From Streptomyces sp. CB02261 (GTDB lineage: Bacteria > Actinomycetota > Actinomycetes > Streptomycetales > Streptomycetaceae): a stretch of DNA of 64,000 nucleotides. Positions 34,407-42,258 of this stretch are shown here, piece by piece (positions within the stretch are counted from its first letter, which is position 1; each line of letters opens with the position of its first letter). The DNA lies in assembly GCF_001905665.1 (NCBI RefSeq), contig NZ_LIVX01000009.1, positions 248,001 through 312,000 of the forward strand, read 5' to 3'. The position numbers and the translations under genes are program-made. The notes under the pieces are model-generated. The model saw nothing but the letters and a program-made list of their open reading frames with translations. It had not been told where the DNA came from and made no database searches.

Positions 34407-35054
34407 ATGACAGGACAAGTACGCACCGTCGACGGCCGCGTGGCCGGACGACGCGGCCAGGCGACGCGGCAGAAGCTGCTCGACTGCCTCGGTGAGATGC
34501 TCAGCTCCTCGCCCTACCGGGACGTCAAGGTCATCGATGTGGCCCGGAAGGCGGGTACTTCACCCGCGACGTTCTATCAGTACTTCCCGGACGTCGAGGG
34601 AGCCGTTCTCGAGATCGCGGAGGAAATGGCCAAGGAGGGCGCCGGGTTGACCGAGCTGGTCTCCGGCCGTTCCTGGGTCGGCAAGGCCGGCTGGCAGACC
34701 TCCGAGGAACTCGTCGAGGGCTTCCTGGACTTCTGGCGGAAGCACGACGCGATCCTCAGGGTCGTGGACCTCGGCGCCGCGGAGGGCGACAAGCGGTTCT
34801 ACAAGATCCGCATGAAGATCCTGAACTCGGTCACCAACTCCCTCACGGACGCGGTGAAGGAGCTCCAGGCCAAGGGCAAGGTCGACAAGGAGGTCAGCCC
34901 CGCCGCCATGGCCGGTTCGCTCGTGGCGATGCTGGCCTCGGTCGCCGGCCATCAGAAGGGCTTCACGACCTGGGGTGTGAAGCAGGCCGAACTCAAGCCG
35001 AACCTGGCCCTGTTGGTGTATCTGGGCATCACCGGCAAGAAGCCGACCCGATAG
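34407..35054 (+). CDS. TetR-family transcriptional regulator
   Basis: The 215-residue protein has an N-terminal helix-turn-helix (residues 19-62; VIDVARKAGTSPATFYQYF) and a long ligand domain. It is a one-domain repressor-type regulator, well conserved near afsK in streptomycetes as far as I recall. A CTGACGG half-site sits just before its start codon (34399-34405), but there is no full palindrome. It is one candidate for binding the CTGACGG operators, without direct evidence. Confidence 0.9.
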   Translation: MTGQVRTVDGRVAGRRGQATRQKLLDCLGEMLSSSPYRDVKVIDVARKAGTSPATFYQYFPDVEGAVLEIAEEMAKEGAGLTELVSGRSWVGKAGWQTSEELVEGFLDFWRKHDAILRVVDLGAAEGDKRFYKIRMKILNSVTNSLTDAVKELQAKGKVDKEVSPAAMAGSLVAMLASVAGHQKGFTTWGVKQAELKPNLALLVYLGITGKKPTR

Positions 35055-35084
35055 CCCCACCCCCTCCTTCCCCCGTCCTGTCGT

Positions 35085-35128
35085 CGACGCCGACGGCGGC
35101 CCGCCCCCACGGACCGCCGTCGGCGTCG
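35085..35128. terminator. Bidirectional terminator
   Basis: A 15-pair stem (CGACGCCGACGGCGG with CCGCCGTCGGCGTCG) lies between the TetR gene and the convergent Ddn-like gene. Confidence 0.9.
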
Positions 35129-35148
35129 CCGTGTCTCCGCGAGCCCCG

Positions 35149-35619
35149 TCACCGCCGGGTCAGCCGGAACAGTCTGATCTCGCGCTCGACCCGCGCCTGG
35201 TACGTGGCGTACGGCGGCCAGAACAGCAGCGCCGCCCGCCAGGCCGCCGCCCGGTCCTCCCCCGTGAGCAGCTCCGCCCGTACGGGCACGTCCTCGCCCC
35301 GCCAGTTGACCTCGGCGTCCGGGTGGGCGAGCAGGTTCGCCGTCCAGGCGGGGTGCCCCGGGCGGCCGAAGTTGGAGCCGACGAGCAGCCAGCCGCCGTC
35401 CCGTTCCGGCATGCAGGCCAGCGGGGTCACCCGGGGAAGTCCGCTCCTGGCGCCCCGGGCGGTGAGCACGAGGCCGGGCAGCATCTGGGCGCTGAGCAGC
35501 ACCTTTCCCCGGGTGAGCCGGTGCACGGCCCGGTCCATGGCGGGGATGACGTGCGGGGCGACGCGGGCGAAGGCCCGGGTCGAGGACATCTTCTGCACGA
35601 GTCCGCGTCCGACGGGCAT
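35149..35619 (-). CDS. Ddn-like F420-dependent nitroreductase family protein (DUF385)
   Basis: The 156-residue protein has the split-barrel pattern of deazaflavin-dependent nitroreductases: LVLTARGARSGLPRVTPL near residue 50, GGWLLVGSNFGRPGHPAW near residue 75, and the terminal VEREIRLFRLTRR. Such proteins bind F420. Its ATG follows the acyl-CoA dehydrogenase stop without a gap (TAGATG), so it belongs to the catabolic operon under operator 8. Confidence 0.88.
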   Translation of the reverse strand: MPVGRGLVQKMSSTRAFARVAPHVIPAMDRAVHRLTRGKVLLSAQMLPGLVLTARGARSGLPRVTPLACMPERDGGWLLVGSNFGRPGHPAWTANLLAHPDAEVNWRGEDVPVRAELLTGEDRAAAWRAALLFWPPYATYQARVEREIRLFRLTRR

Positions 35620-36993
35620 CTACGCCGCCACCTCTCCGAAGCGTCCGGTCCGTTCCGCCGCGCGTGCGCGGAGCCGCCGTACGGGCCCGAAGAGCAGCTC
35701 GTCGGAGGCGGCCCGCTCGAAGAAGAGCCGGGCGTCGTGCTCTCCGGCGGCGCCGTCGCCGCGGGGGAGCTGGAGGAACTCCGCCGCGGTGGCGCGCAGG
35801 GCCTCCAGGGCGTGGGCGAGCGCGAGCGGCCCGCTCTCCGGTTCCTGGCCGGGTGCCCGTGCCGCGCAGGAGGTGAGGGAGCGGGCGGCCTCGACCTGGA
35901 CGTGGAGGTCGGCGAGCCGGTGCCCGGCCGCGGGGGCGTGGTCGCGGGTGGGGGCGGCGGCGCGGTCGAGGGCCTCCCGGGCGGCGCCGACGGCCTCGGC
36001 GGCGAGCATGACGGCGGCGGTGCGGCCGGTGGCGGCGAGCGCGCCGAGGACGTCGGCCGGTTCCTCGCCGAGGAGTTCGGCCGGGGTGTCGCGGAACTGG
36101 ACGGTGGCACGGGGCCGGGTCGGGTCGAGGGCGGGCTGCCGGGTCCGGGCGAGACCGGGTGGGGCGCCCTCGTCGGTCCGGACGAGGAAGAGGAGCGTAC
36201 GGCTGCGGGCGAAGCCTCCGGTGTGGGCGGCGACGAGCAGCAGGGCGGCGCTGTGCCCGTCGACGACCTGGGCGGCCTCGCCGTACAGCCGCCAGCCGTG
36301 CTCGTCGGCGCGGGCCTGGACGCCGCCCGCGCGGCCGCCGCCGGACCAGTCGGCGGCGGTGTTGTCGCCGGTGAGGCCGAGGGCGAGGGCGAGGGAGCCG
36401 CCGGGGACGGCGAGGGCGCAGGTGAGGGTGCCGGCGGCGAGGCGCGGGAGGAGGGCGGCGCGCTGGCCGGGGGTGCCGAGGGCGGTGAGGAGCGGGGCGG
36501 CGAGGACGCTGGTGGCGAGGAGCGGGGAGGGGGCGAGGGCGCGGCCGGTCTCCTCGCAGACGAGGGCGAGGTCGGCGGGACCGCGCCCGGCGCCTCCGTA
36601 CGCGGTGGGGAGGGTGAGCCCGGCGAGGCCGAGGGTGCCGGACATCCGGGCCCAGAGCTCGGGGTCGTACCCCTGGGGGGTGGCGGTGGCCGCGCGGTTC
36701 GCGCGCGGGCCGGCCCGCTCGGCGAGCAGCTCGCGCAGGGTACGGCGTATCTCCTGCCGGTCCCGGGCGGGCCGGGCGGGGGGTGCGGCGGTTCCGGCGG
36801 CGGTGGGCGGGGCTGTTCCGGCGGCGGGGGGCGAGGCGGCGAGCGGGGCGGTTCCGGCGCCTGGTGGGGCTGTTCCGGCGGCGACGGGCGGGGCTGTTCC
36901 GGCGGCGGGGGGCGAGGCGGCGAGCGGGGCGGTTCCGGCGCCTGGTGGGGCTGTTCCGGCGGCGACGGGCGCTGTGCTGTCGGCGGCGTCCAT
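35620..36993 (-). CDS. Acyl-CoA dehydrogenase with Ala/Pro repeat N-terminus
   Basis: AAGGAGGG precedes the ATG at 36993, so the repetitive N-terminus is genuine: residues 1-75 are Ala/Pro/Gly/Thr-rich and include an exact 27-residue duplication. The dehydrogenase domain starts near residue 78 (DRQEIRRTLREL), with AYGGAGRGPADLALVCEETGRAL (about 130-152). The FAD-binding and C-terminal helical parts are divergent and no catalytic glutamate is obvious, as in one subunit of heteromeric steroid-type dehydrogenases. A perfect-arm operator lies 17 bases upstream, and a divergent thiolase gene follows. Confidence 0.85.
   Translation of the reverse strand: MDAADSTAPVAAGTAPPGAGTAPLAASPPAAGTAPPVAAGTAPPGAGTAPLAASPPAAGTAPPTAAGTAAPPARPARDRQEIRRTLRELLAERAGPRANRAATATPQGYDPELWARMSGTLGLAGLTLPTAYGGAGRGPADLALVCEETGRALAPSPLLATSVLAAPLLTALGTPGQRAALLPRLAAGTLTCALAVPGGSLALALGLTGDNTAADWSGGGRAGGVQARADEHGWRLYGEAAQVVDGHSAALLLVAAHTGGFARSRTLLFLVRTDEGAPPGLARTRQPALDPTRPRATVQFRDTPAELLGEEPADVLGALAATGRTAAVMLAAEAVGAAREALDRAAAPTRDHAPAAGHRLADLHVQVEAARSLTSCAARAPGQEPESGPLALAHALEALRATAAEFLQLPRGDGAAGEHDARLFFERAASDELLFGPVRRLRARAAERTGRFGEVAA
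36811..36971. repeat. Near-perfect 81-base tandem duplication
   Basis: The unit at 36811-36891 is repeated at 36892-36971 with no internal mismatch visible. It is in frame (27 codons) within the acyl-CoA dehydrogenase N-terminus. Further partial copies flank it. Confidence 0.92.
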
Positions 36994-37009
36994 GAGGCTC
37001 CCTCCTTGT

Positions 37010-37024
37010 CTGACGGTGCGTCAT
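37010..37024. promoter_or_regulatory. Operator 8 of the CTGACGG set
   Basis: CTGACGGTGCGTCAT differs from the consensus at two positions and lies 17 bases from the acyl-CoA dehydrogenase start. Confidence 0.72.
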
Positions 37025-37080
37025 GCTAGGACCGCACAGGCCTTGTTGCCCAGAGAATCACCGGTCCGGATCCACCGGAT

Positions 37081-37095
37081 CTGATGTACCGTCAG
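37081..37095. promoter_or_regulatory. Operator 9 of the CTGACGG set
   Basis: CTGATGTACCGTCAG keeps one perfect arm and ends four bases before the thiolase ATG. Confidence 0.7.
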
Positions 37096-37099
37096 ATTT

Positions 37100-38275
37100 A
37101 TGGCGTCCACCTCATCCCCCACCGCACGCAGGCCCCGCCGCGTCGCCGTCGCCGGCGTCTCCCTCGCCGACTGCGGCCGGGTCGACGAGGCCACCCCCTA
37201 CGCGCTGCACGCCCAGGCCGCCCGGCGCGCGCTCGCGGACAGCGGCCTGGACCGCTCGGTGATCGACGGCCTGGCCTCGGCGGGCCTCGGCACCCTCGCC
37301 CCGGTCGAGGTCGCCGAATACCTCGGGCTCCGGCCCCGCTGGGTGGACTCGACCGCCGTCGGCGGCGCCACCTGGGAGGTCATGGCCGCGCACGCCGCCG
37401 ACGCGATCGCCGCCGGGCACGCGAACGCGGTGCTCCTCGTGTACGGCTCCACCGCGCGCGCCGACATCCGCGCCCGGCGCCGCACCGCGAACCTCTCCTT
37501 CGGGGCGCGCGGTCCGCTCCAGTTCGAGGTCCCGTACGGGCACACCCTGATCGCCAAGTACGCGATGGCGGCCCGCCGCCACATGCACCGGTACGGGACG
37601 ACCCTGGAGCAGCTCGCCGAGGTGGCCGTGCGGGCCCGGGCGCACGCGGCCCTGAACCCGGAGGCGATGTTCCGCGACCCGATCACCGTCGACGACGTGC
37701 TGTCCGGGCCGATGATCGCGGATCCGTTCACCAAGCTGCACTGCTGCCTGCGCAGCGACGGCGGGTGCGCGGTGCTGCTCGTCGCCGAGGAGTACGTCCA
37801 GGACTGCCGTACCGCCCCGGTCTGGGTGCTCGGCACCGGCGAGCACGTCTCGCACACCACGATGTCGGAGTGGGAGGACTTCACGGTCTCCCCGGCGGCG
37901 GTCAGCGGCCGGCTGGCCTTCGAGCGGGCGGGGGTGACCCCGGCGGACGTCGACCTGGCCGAGATCTACGACGCCTTCACCTACATGACCCTGGTGACCC
38001 TGGAGGACCTGGGCTTCTGCGCGAAGGGCGAGGGGGGCCCGTTCGTCCAGGAGGAGGACCGGCTGCCGGTGAACACGGACGGCGGCGGCCTCTCGGCCTG
38101 CCACCCGGGCATGCGGGGCCTCTTCCTCCTCGTGGAGGCGGTGCGGCAGCTGCGCGGCGAGGCGCCGGGCCTCCAGGTGCGCCGACCGGACGGAAGCCTG
38201 CCGGAGCTGGCGGTGGCCTCGGGGACGGGGGGCTGGTTCTGCTCCTCGGGGACGGTGGTGCTGGGCCGGGGCTGA
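37100..38275 (+). CDS. Second thiolase / lipid-transfer-protein family protein
   Basis: The 391-residue protein resembles the thiolase at 26976 in length and key segments (RRHMHRYGTTLEQLAEVA, PFTKLHCCLRSDGG, IYDAFTYMTLVTLEDLGFC). It has no ribosome site; the ATG follows operator 9 by four bases, so the mRNA may be leaderless. Unlike the first thiolase no DUF35 gene is adjacent. The protein likely acts on a CoA ester in the same pathway. Confidence 0.87.
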   Translation: MASTSSPTARRPRRVAVAGVSLADCGRVDEATPYALHAQAARRALADSGLDRSVIDGLASAGLGTLAPVEVAEYLGLRPRWVDSTAVGGATWEVMAAHAADAIAAGHANAVLLVYGSTARADIRARRRTANLSFGARGPLQFEVPYGHTLIAKYAMAARRHMHRYGTTLEQLAEVAVRARAHAALNPEAMFRDPITVDDVLSGPMIADPFTKLHCCLRSDGGCAVLLVAEEYVQDCRTAPVWVLGTGEHVSHTTMSEWEDFTVSPAAVSGRLAFERAGVTPADVDLAEIYDAFTYMTLVTLEDLGFCAKGEGGPFVQEEDRLPVNTDGGGLSACHPGMRGLFLLVEAVRQLRGEAPGLQVRRPDGSLPELAVASGTGGWFCSSGTVVLGRG

Positions 38276-38337
38276 AGCCCCCGGACGAACGTTCCGCGGC
38301 GACCACGTCGGCCCTCGCGGCGCCCTACCGTGGCCGT

Positions 38338-39000
38338 ATGACCGACTTCCACCACGCCCTGCGCTCCCTGAAGGTCTGGGACACCGAGCTGCCCTCCTTC
38401 GACCCGGCGGGCGCCCCGCCCGAACCGCTGCCGCTCTTCCACGACTGGTTCACGGCGGCGGTCGCGGCCGGCCAGAGCGAACCGCACACCCTCTCCCTGG
38501 CCACCGTGGACGAGGACGGCAGACCCGACGTCCGTACGGTGATGCTGCACGGCGCCGACGCGCGCGGCTGGCACTTCGCCTCGCACTCCACCAGCGCCAA
38601 GGGCCGCCAGCTCGCCGCCCGCCCCGAGGCCGCCCTCGGCTTCTACTGGCCGGTCCAGGGCCGCCAGGTCCGGGTCAGGGGCCATGTCACCACCGGCACC
38701 GCCGAGGAGGCGTACGAGGACCTCCACGCCCGTACCACCGGCGCCCTCGCCTCGGCGCTCGTGGGCCGGCAGAGCGAGGTCCTGGACTCCCCCGGGACCC
38801 TCGCGGAGGCGAGCGCGGCGGCCTGGCGGCGGGCCGAGGAGGAGCCGGACACCCCCGCGCCCACCTGGACCCTGTACGTCGTCGAACCGGCCGAGGTCGA
38901 GTTCTTCCAGGGCGACGGGCGCCGCCGCCACCTGCGCCTGCGCTACCGCCGGGACCCGGCGTCCGGCTCCGACTGGCTGCGCGAGCTGCTCTGGCCCTGA
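38338..39000 (+). CDS. Pyridoxamine-5'-phosphate oxidase-family protein
   Basis: The ATG at 38338 gives 220 residues. HTLSLATVDEDGRPDVRTVML (about 50-70) and the C-terminal RLRYRRDP resemble FMN-dependent PNPOx proteins, here probably a paralogue rather than the main PdxH. It follows the thiolase by 62 bases without an operator of the CTGACGG type. Confidence 0.85.
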   Translation: MTDFHHALRSLKVWDTELPSFDPAGAPPEPLPLFHDWFTAAVAAGQSEPHTLSLATVDEDGRPDVRTVMLHGADARGWHFASHSTSAKGRQLAARPEAALGFYWPVQGRQVRVRGHVTTGTAEEAYEDLHARTTGALASALVGRQSEVLDSPGTLAEASAAAWRRAEEEPDTPAPTWTLYVVEPAEVEFFQGDGRRRHLRLRYRRDPASGSDWLRELLWP

Positions 39001-39032
39001 GGGCGCACCATGGAAGTGGAGGTGGGTGAACC

Positions 39033-39281
39033 ATGGCAACGTACATGGACGTGCACCGGGGCATGGTGGGCATCACGTCGGAGCAGCTGAACGAAGCGCA
39101 TCAGGCCGACCTCGCCGTCGAGAAGGACGAGGGAGTGCACTTCGAGAGGGCGTGGGCCGACCCGGAGTCGGGCACGGTCTACTGCCTGTCGCACGGCCCG
39201 TCGGCCGAGGCGGTCCAGCGGGTCCACGCCCGCACGGGCCACGCGGCGGACGAGATCCACGAGGTCTCCCTCATGGTGTGA
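39033..39281 (+). CDS. SCO4226-family nickel-binding protein
   Basis: The 82-residue protein has MDVHRGMVGITSEQLNEAH and a C-terminal HARTGHAADEIHEV. It matches the small ferredoxin-fold SCO4226 family of S. coelicolor, which binds nickel as a dimer. The histidines that could coordinate metal are kept (for example H8, H22 and the terminal cluster). Function is unknown; a role in metal storage is suggested for the family. Confidence 0.85.
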   Translation: MATYMDVHRGMVGITSEQLNEAHQADLAVEKDEGVHFERAWADPESGTVYCLSHGPSAEAVQRVHARTGHAADEIHEVSLMV

Positions 39282-39338
39282 GGAGAGAGGTGACCGGCCG
39301 GCGGAGCTCTCCCAGGAGCCGTGACCGGCCGGAAACCC

Positions 39339-39357
39339 GAGGGCGCTTCCGGCCCTC
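39339..39357. terminator. Short hairpin between convergent genes
   Basis: GAGGGC and GCCCTC form a six-pair stem with a 7-base loop. A 12-base direct repeat (GTGACCGGCCGG at 39290 and 39321) lies just before it. Confidence 0.45.
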
Positions 39358-39396
39358 CCGGTGGTCCACCGCAAGGTCCCGCGCCGTCGGTGCGTC

Positions 39397-41280
39397 CTAC
39401 GGCCTGTCCCCCGCCGCGTACATCTCCTCGATCTCCCGCGCGAAGTCCCGCAGCACCGCGCGTCGCTTGAGCTTGAGCGAGGGCGTCAGGTGCCCGGAGT
39501 GCTCGGTGAGTTCGGCGGTCAGGACGCGGAAGGCGCGGATCGACTCCCCGCGCGAGACCAGGCGGTTGGCCTCGTCCACCGCGCGCTGGATGACGGCGAG
39601 GAGCTCCTCGTCCCGGGTCAGCTCCCAGAGCGCCAGATGGTCCTTGTGCCGCATCCGCCGCCAGTGGGTCAGCCCCTCGTGGTCGAGGGTGATCAGGGCG
39701 GTGATGTACGGGCGGCCGTCGCCGAGGACCACGCAATGGGCGACCAGCGGGTGGGCCCGCAGCCAGTCCTCCAGCGGGGCCGGGGCGACGTTCTTCCCCG
39801 CCGAGGTGATGACGAGGTCCTTCTTGCGGCCGATGATCCGCAGATAGCCGTCGGCGTCCAGGGAGCCCAGGTCACCGGTGGGGAACCAGCCGTCGTCGGT
39901 GTACGGCACCGCCGCCCCGCGCCCGGCGTCCCAGTACCCGGCGAAGACATGGCCGCCCTTGAGCCAGACCTCGCCGTCGTCGGCGATCCGCACGGCCGTA
40001 CCGGGCAGCGGCAGGCCGACGGTCCCGGGGCGGGGCCGCCGCGGCGGGGTGACCGTCGCCGCGGCCGTGGTCTCCGTCAGGCCGTAGCCCTCGAAGACCT
40101 CGACGCCCACGCCCGCGTAGAACTCGGCGATCGGTGCGCCGAGCGAGGAGCCGCCGCAGATCACGTACCGCACCCGGCCGCCGAGCGCGGCCCGGACGCG
40201 CCGGTAGACGAGCGGGTCGTACAGCGCCCGTGCCGCGCGCAGGGAGAGGGAGGGCGCCTCGCTCCGCCCGTACCGGCGGGCGATCGCGGCGGCCCGGTCG
40301 AACACGGCGGCCTTCCCGCCGCGTTCCGCGGTGGCGCGGGCGGAGTGGTGGACCTTCTCCAGCACGTACGGGACGGCCAGGAGGAACGTGGGGCGGAAGC
40401 CGGCGAGGTCGGTGAGGAGTTGCTCGCCCTCCACCGTGGGGGCGTGACCGACACGGACCCGGGCCCGGACGCAGGCGACGGCGACCATCCGCCCGAAGAC
40501 GTGGGAGAGCGGCAGGAACAGCAGGGTGGCGGCGGGTTCCCCGTTCTCGGCGACGAAGACGGGGTGGAGGAGCCGGACGGCGTTGTCGACCTCGGCGAAG
40601 AAGTTGGCGTGGGTGAGGGCGCAGCCCTTGGGGCGGCCGGTGGTGCCGGACGTGTAGACGAGGGTGGCGAGGGTCTCGGGGGTGAGCAGCCCCCGGCGGG
40701 CGGTGACGGCCTCGTCGGCGACCCGGGCGCCCGCGCGGCGGAGCTGGTCGACGGCGCCGGTGCCGAGGACCCACAGGTGGGCGAGGCCGGGGAGCCGCAG
40801 CCGCTCGGCGGAGACGAGCCGGGCCTGCTCGGGGTCCTCGACGACGCAGGCGGTGGCGCCGGAGTCCTGGAGGATCCAGCGGGTCTGGAAGGCCGAGGAG
40901 GTGGGGTGGACCGGGACGGTGACGAGTCCGGCGGCCCAGGCGGCGAAGTCGAGGAGGGTCCACTCGTAGGTGGTCCGGGCCATCAGCGCGAGCCGGTCGC
41001 CGGGGCGGAGGCCGTGGGCGACGAGCCCCTTGGCGACGGAGTGGACCTCGGCGGCGAAGGCGGAGGCGGTGACGTCGCGCCAGTCGCCCTGGGGCCCCTT
41101 GCGGGAGAAGAGGACGGCCGCCGGGTCCTGGCGGGCGTTGTCGTAGGGGAGGTCGGCGAGGGAGCCCCGCCGGACGGGCGGGACGAGGGCGGGCAGGGAC
41201 ACCTCCCGTACCACCCCGTCGACCAGGGTCCTGCGCGGCTCGACCGGTTCACTGTCGGAGGGGGCGGTGACGACGGACAC
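39397..41280 (-). CDS. Long-chain acyl-CoA synthetase (FadD15-type AMP ligase)
   Basis: The 627-residue protein starts at a GTG with GAGGAG upstream. It has YTSGTTGRPKGC near residue 210, the FEGYGLTETT motif, GWFPTGDLGSLD, and IIGRKKDLVITSAGKNVAP near residue 495. It activates long-chain fatty acids. The palindrome CCTTAC-N6-GTAAGG sits in its promoter and a TetR gene is immediately upstream, so the two are probably regulator and target. It is distinct from the shorter ligase at 25325. Confidence 0.92.
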   Translation of the reverse strand: MSVVTAPSDSEPVEPRRTLVDGVVREVSLPALVPPVRRGSLADLPYDNARQDPAAVLFSRKGPQGDWRDVTASAFAAEVHSVAKGLVAHGLRPGDRLALMARTTYEWTLLDFAAWAAGLVTVPVHPTSSAFQTRWILQDSGATACVVEDPEQARLVSAERLRLPGLAHLWVLGTGAVDQLRRAGARVADEAVTARRGLLTPETLATLVYTSGTTGRPKGCALTHANFFAEVDNAVRLLHPVFVAENGEPAATLLFLPLSHVFGRMVAVACVRARVRVGHAPTVEGEQLLTDLAGFRPTFLLAVPYVLEKVHHSARATAERGGKAAVFDRAAAIARRYGRSEAPSLSLRAARALYDPLVYRRVRAALGGRVRYVICGGSSLGAPIAEFYAGVGVEVFEGYGLTETTAAATVTPPRRPRPGTVGLPLPGTAVRIADDGEVWLKGGHVFAGYWDAGRGAAVPYTDDGWFPTGDLGSLDADGYLRIIGRKKDLVITSAGKNVAPAPLEDWLRAHPLVAHCVVLGDGRPYITALITLDHEGLTHWRRMRHKDHLALWELTRDEELLAVIQRAVDEANRLVSRGESIRAFRVLTAELTEHSGHLTPSLKLKRRAVLRDFAREIEEMYAAGDRP

Positions 41281-41361
41281 GTGCGGCTCCTCGGTCTGCG
41301 CGATGAACTGAGGTCGTACGTCGGTGCGTTGTCTGCTGCACGGTGATTGACTAGCCGGTAA

Positions 41362-41379
41362 CCTTACTGCTCGGTAAGG
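41362..41379. promoter_or_regulatory. TetR-type operator upstream of the FadD gene
   Basis: CCTTACTGCTCGGTAAGG has six-base arms; TTACCG also recurs just downstream in the gene's direction. It lies in the gap between the TetR gene and its probable target. Confidence 0.65.
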
Positions 41380-41446
41380 CCCAACGGGGAGACCGGCAGG
41401 GGCAATTCACAAGCCGTCGCGCAGTCCGCCGCTCGCGCCGCACACC

Positions 41447-42091
41447 TCAGCGCGGCGACCAGCGCTCGTTCTCCATGAGGTTCCCGAGGCCGGACCACGC
41501 GAAGTTCATCAGCGTCGCCGCCGCCTCCTTCGCCGTGACCCCCGGCGTCTCGTTCGCCCAGGCGGCCAGCGACTCGGCCGAACCGACCAGCGCCTGCGCG
41601 AGCGCGGCCACGTCCCGCTCCGTGATGGCGGCGCCGCCCCGCGCCTCCCTGGCCGCCTCCCCGATCAGTCCGGCCACGAACGCCGTGATCTCGTCCCGCA
41701 TCCGGGCCGCCTCCCCGGCGAAGGGCTCCCCCTGCGTCCGCGCCTGCCGGCTGAGCACGGCCCAGGAGTCCGGGTGCTCGGCGGCGTACGTGAAGAAGGC
41801 GAGGAGCCCCGCCCACAGCCGCTCGTCGGGCGGCGCGCACGGGTCGACGACGGCCTCGGCGACCACGGCGAGCAGCGCCTGCGCCTCCCGCCGGATCACG
41901 GCGGTGAACAGCTCCTCCTTGGAGTGCAGATAGAGGTACACCAGCGGCTTGGAGACCCCGGCGAGCTCGGCGATCTCGTCCATGGAGGCCGTCTGGTAGC
42001 CGTGCCGCGCGAAGCACCGCACCGCCGCGTCCAGCATCTGCCGCTCCCGCACGGCCCTCGGCAACCGCCGCGCCTTCGCACCACCGGCCAT
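41447..42091 (-). CDS. TetR-family regulator of the FadD gene
   Basis: The ATG at 42091 has a G-rich site (AGGGGTGGGG) upstream, giving 214 residues; a GTG at 42121 is possible. The helix-turn-helix is MDEIAELAGVSKPLVYLYL (about residues 37-55). The ligand domain is typical of fatty-acyl-responsive TetR proteins. It lies directly upstream of the acyl-CoA synthetase on the same strand. Confidence 0.9.
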   Translation of the reverse strand: MAGGAKARRLPRAVRERQMLDAAVRCFARHGYQTASMDEIAELAGVSKPLVYLYLHSKEELFTAVIRREAQALLAVVAEAVVDPCAPPDERLWAGLLAFFTYAAEHPDSWAVLSRQARTQGEPFAGEAARMRDEITAFVAGLIGEAAREARGGAAITERDVAALAQALVGSAESLAAWANETPGVTAKEAAATLMNFAWSGLGNLMENERWSPR

Positions 42092-42258
42092 GGCGGCCCC
42101 ACCCCTGCTTCCAAGATCCACCGGCTGCCCCGCAGAAGCGTACGTGCCCCCTGCCCGGACGGGGCAGGGGGCACGGGGCGATGACGCGGACCGCGACGGC
42201 CACGGAGGCCGCCGGGGTCAGGCCGCAGGGATCAGACCGCTGGGATCAGGCCGCTGGG

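Noticed and set aside
34399..34413. CTGACGGCATGACAG before the TetR gene considered as an operator
   Set aside because: Only one half-site matches; the second half is not inverted, so it is not counted in the operator set.
39290..39332. Two copies of GTGACCGGCCGG considered as attachment sites
   Set aside because: They are only 12 bases long, 31 bases apart, and no integrase or tRNA gene is near.
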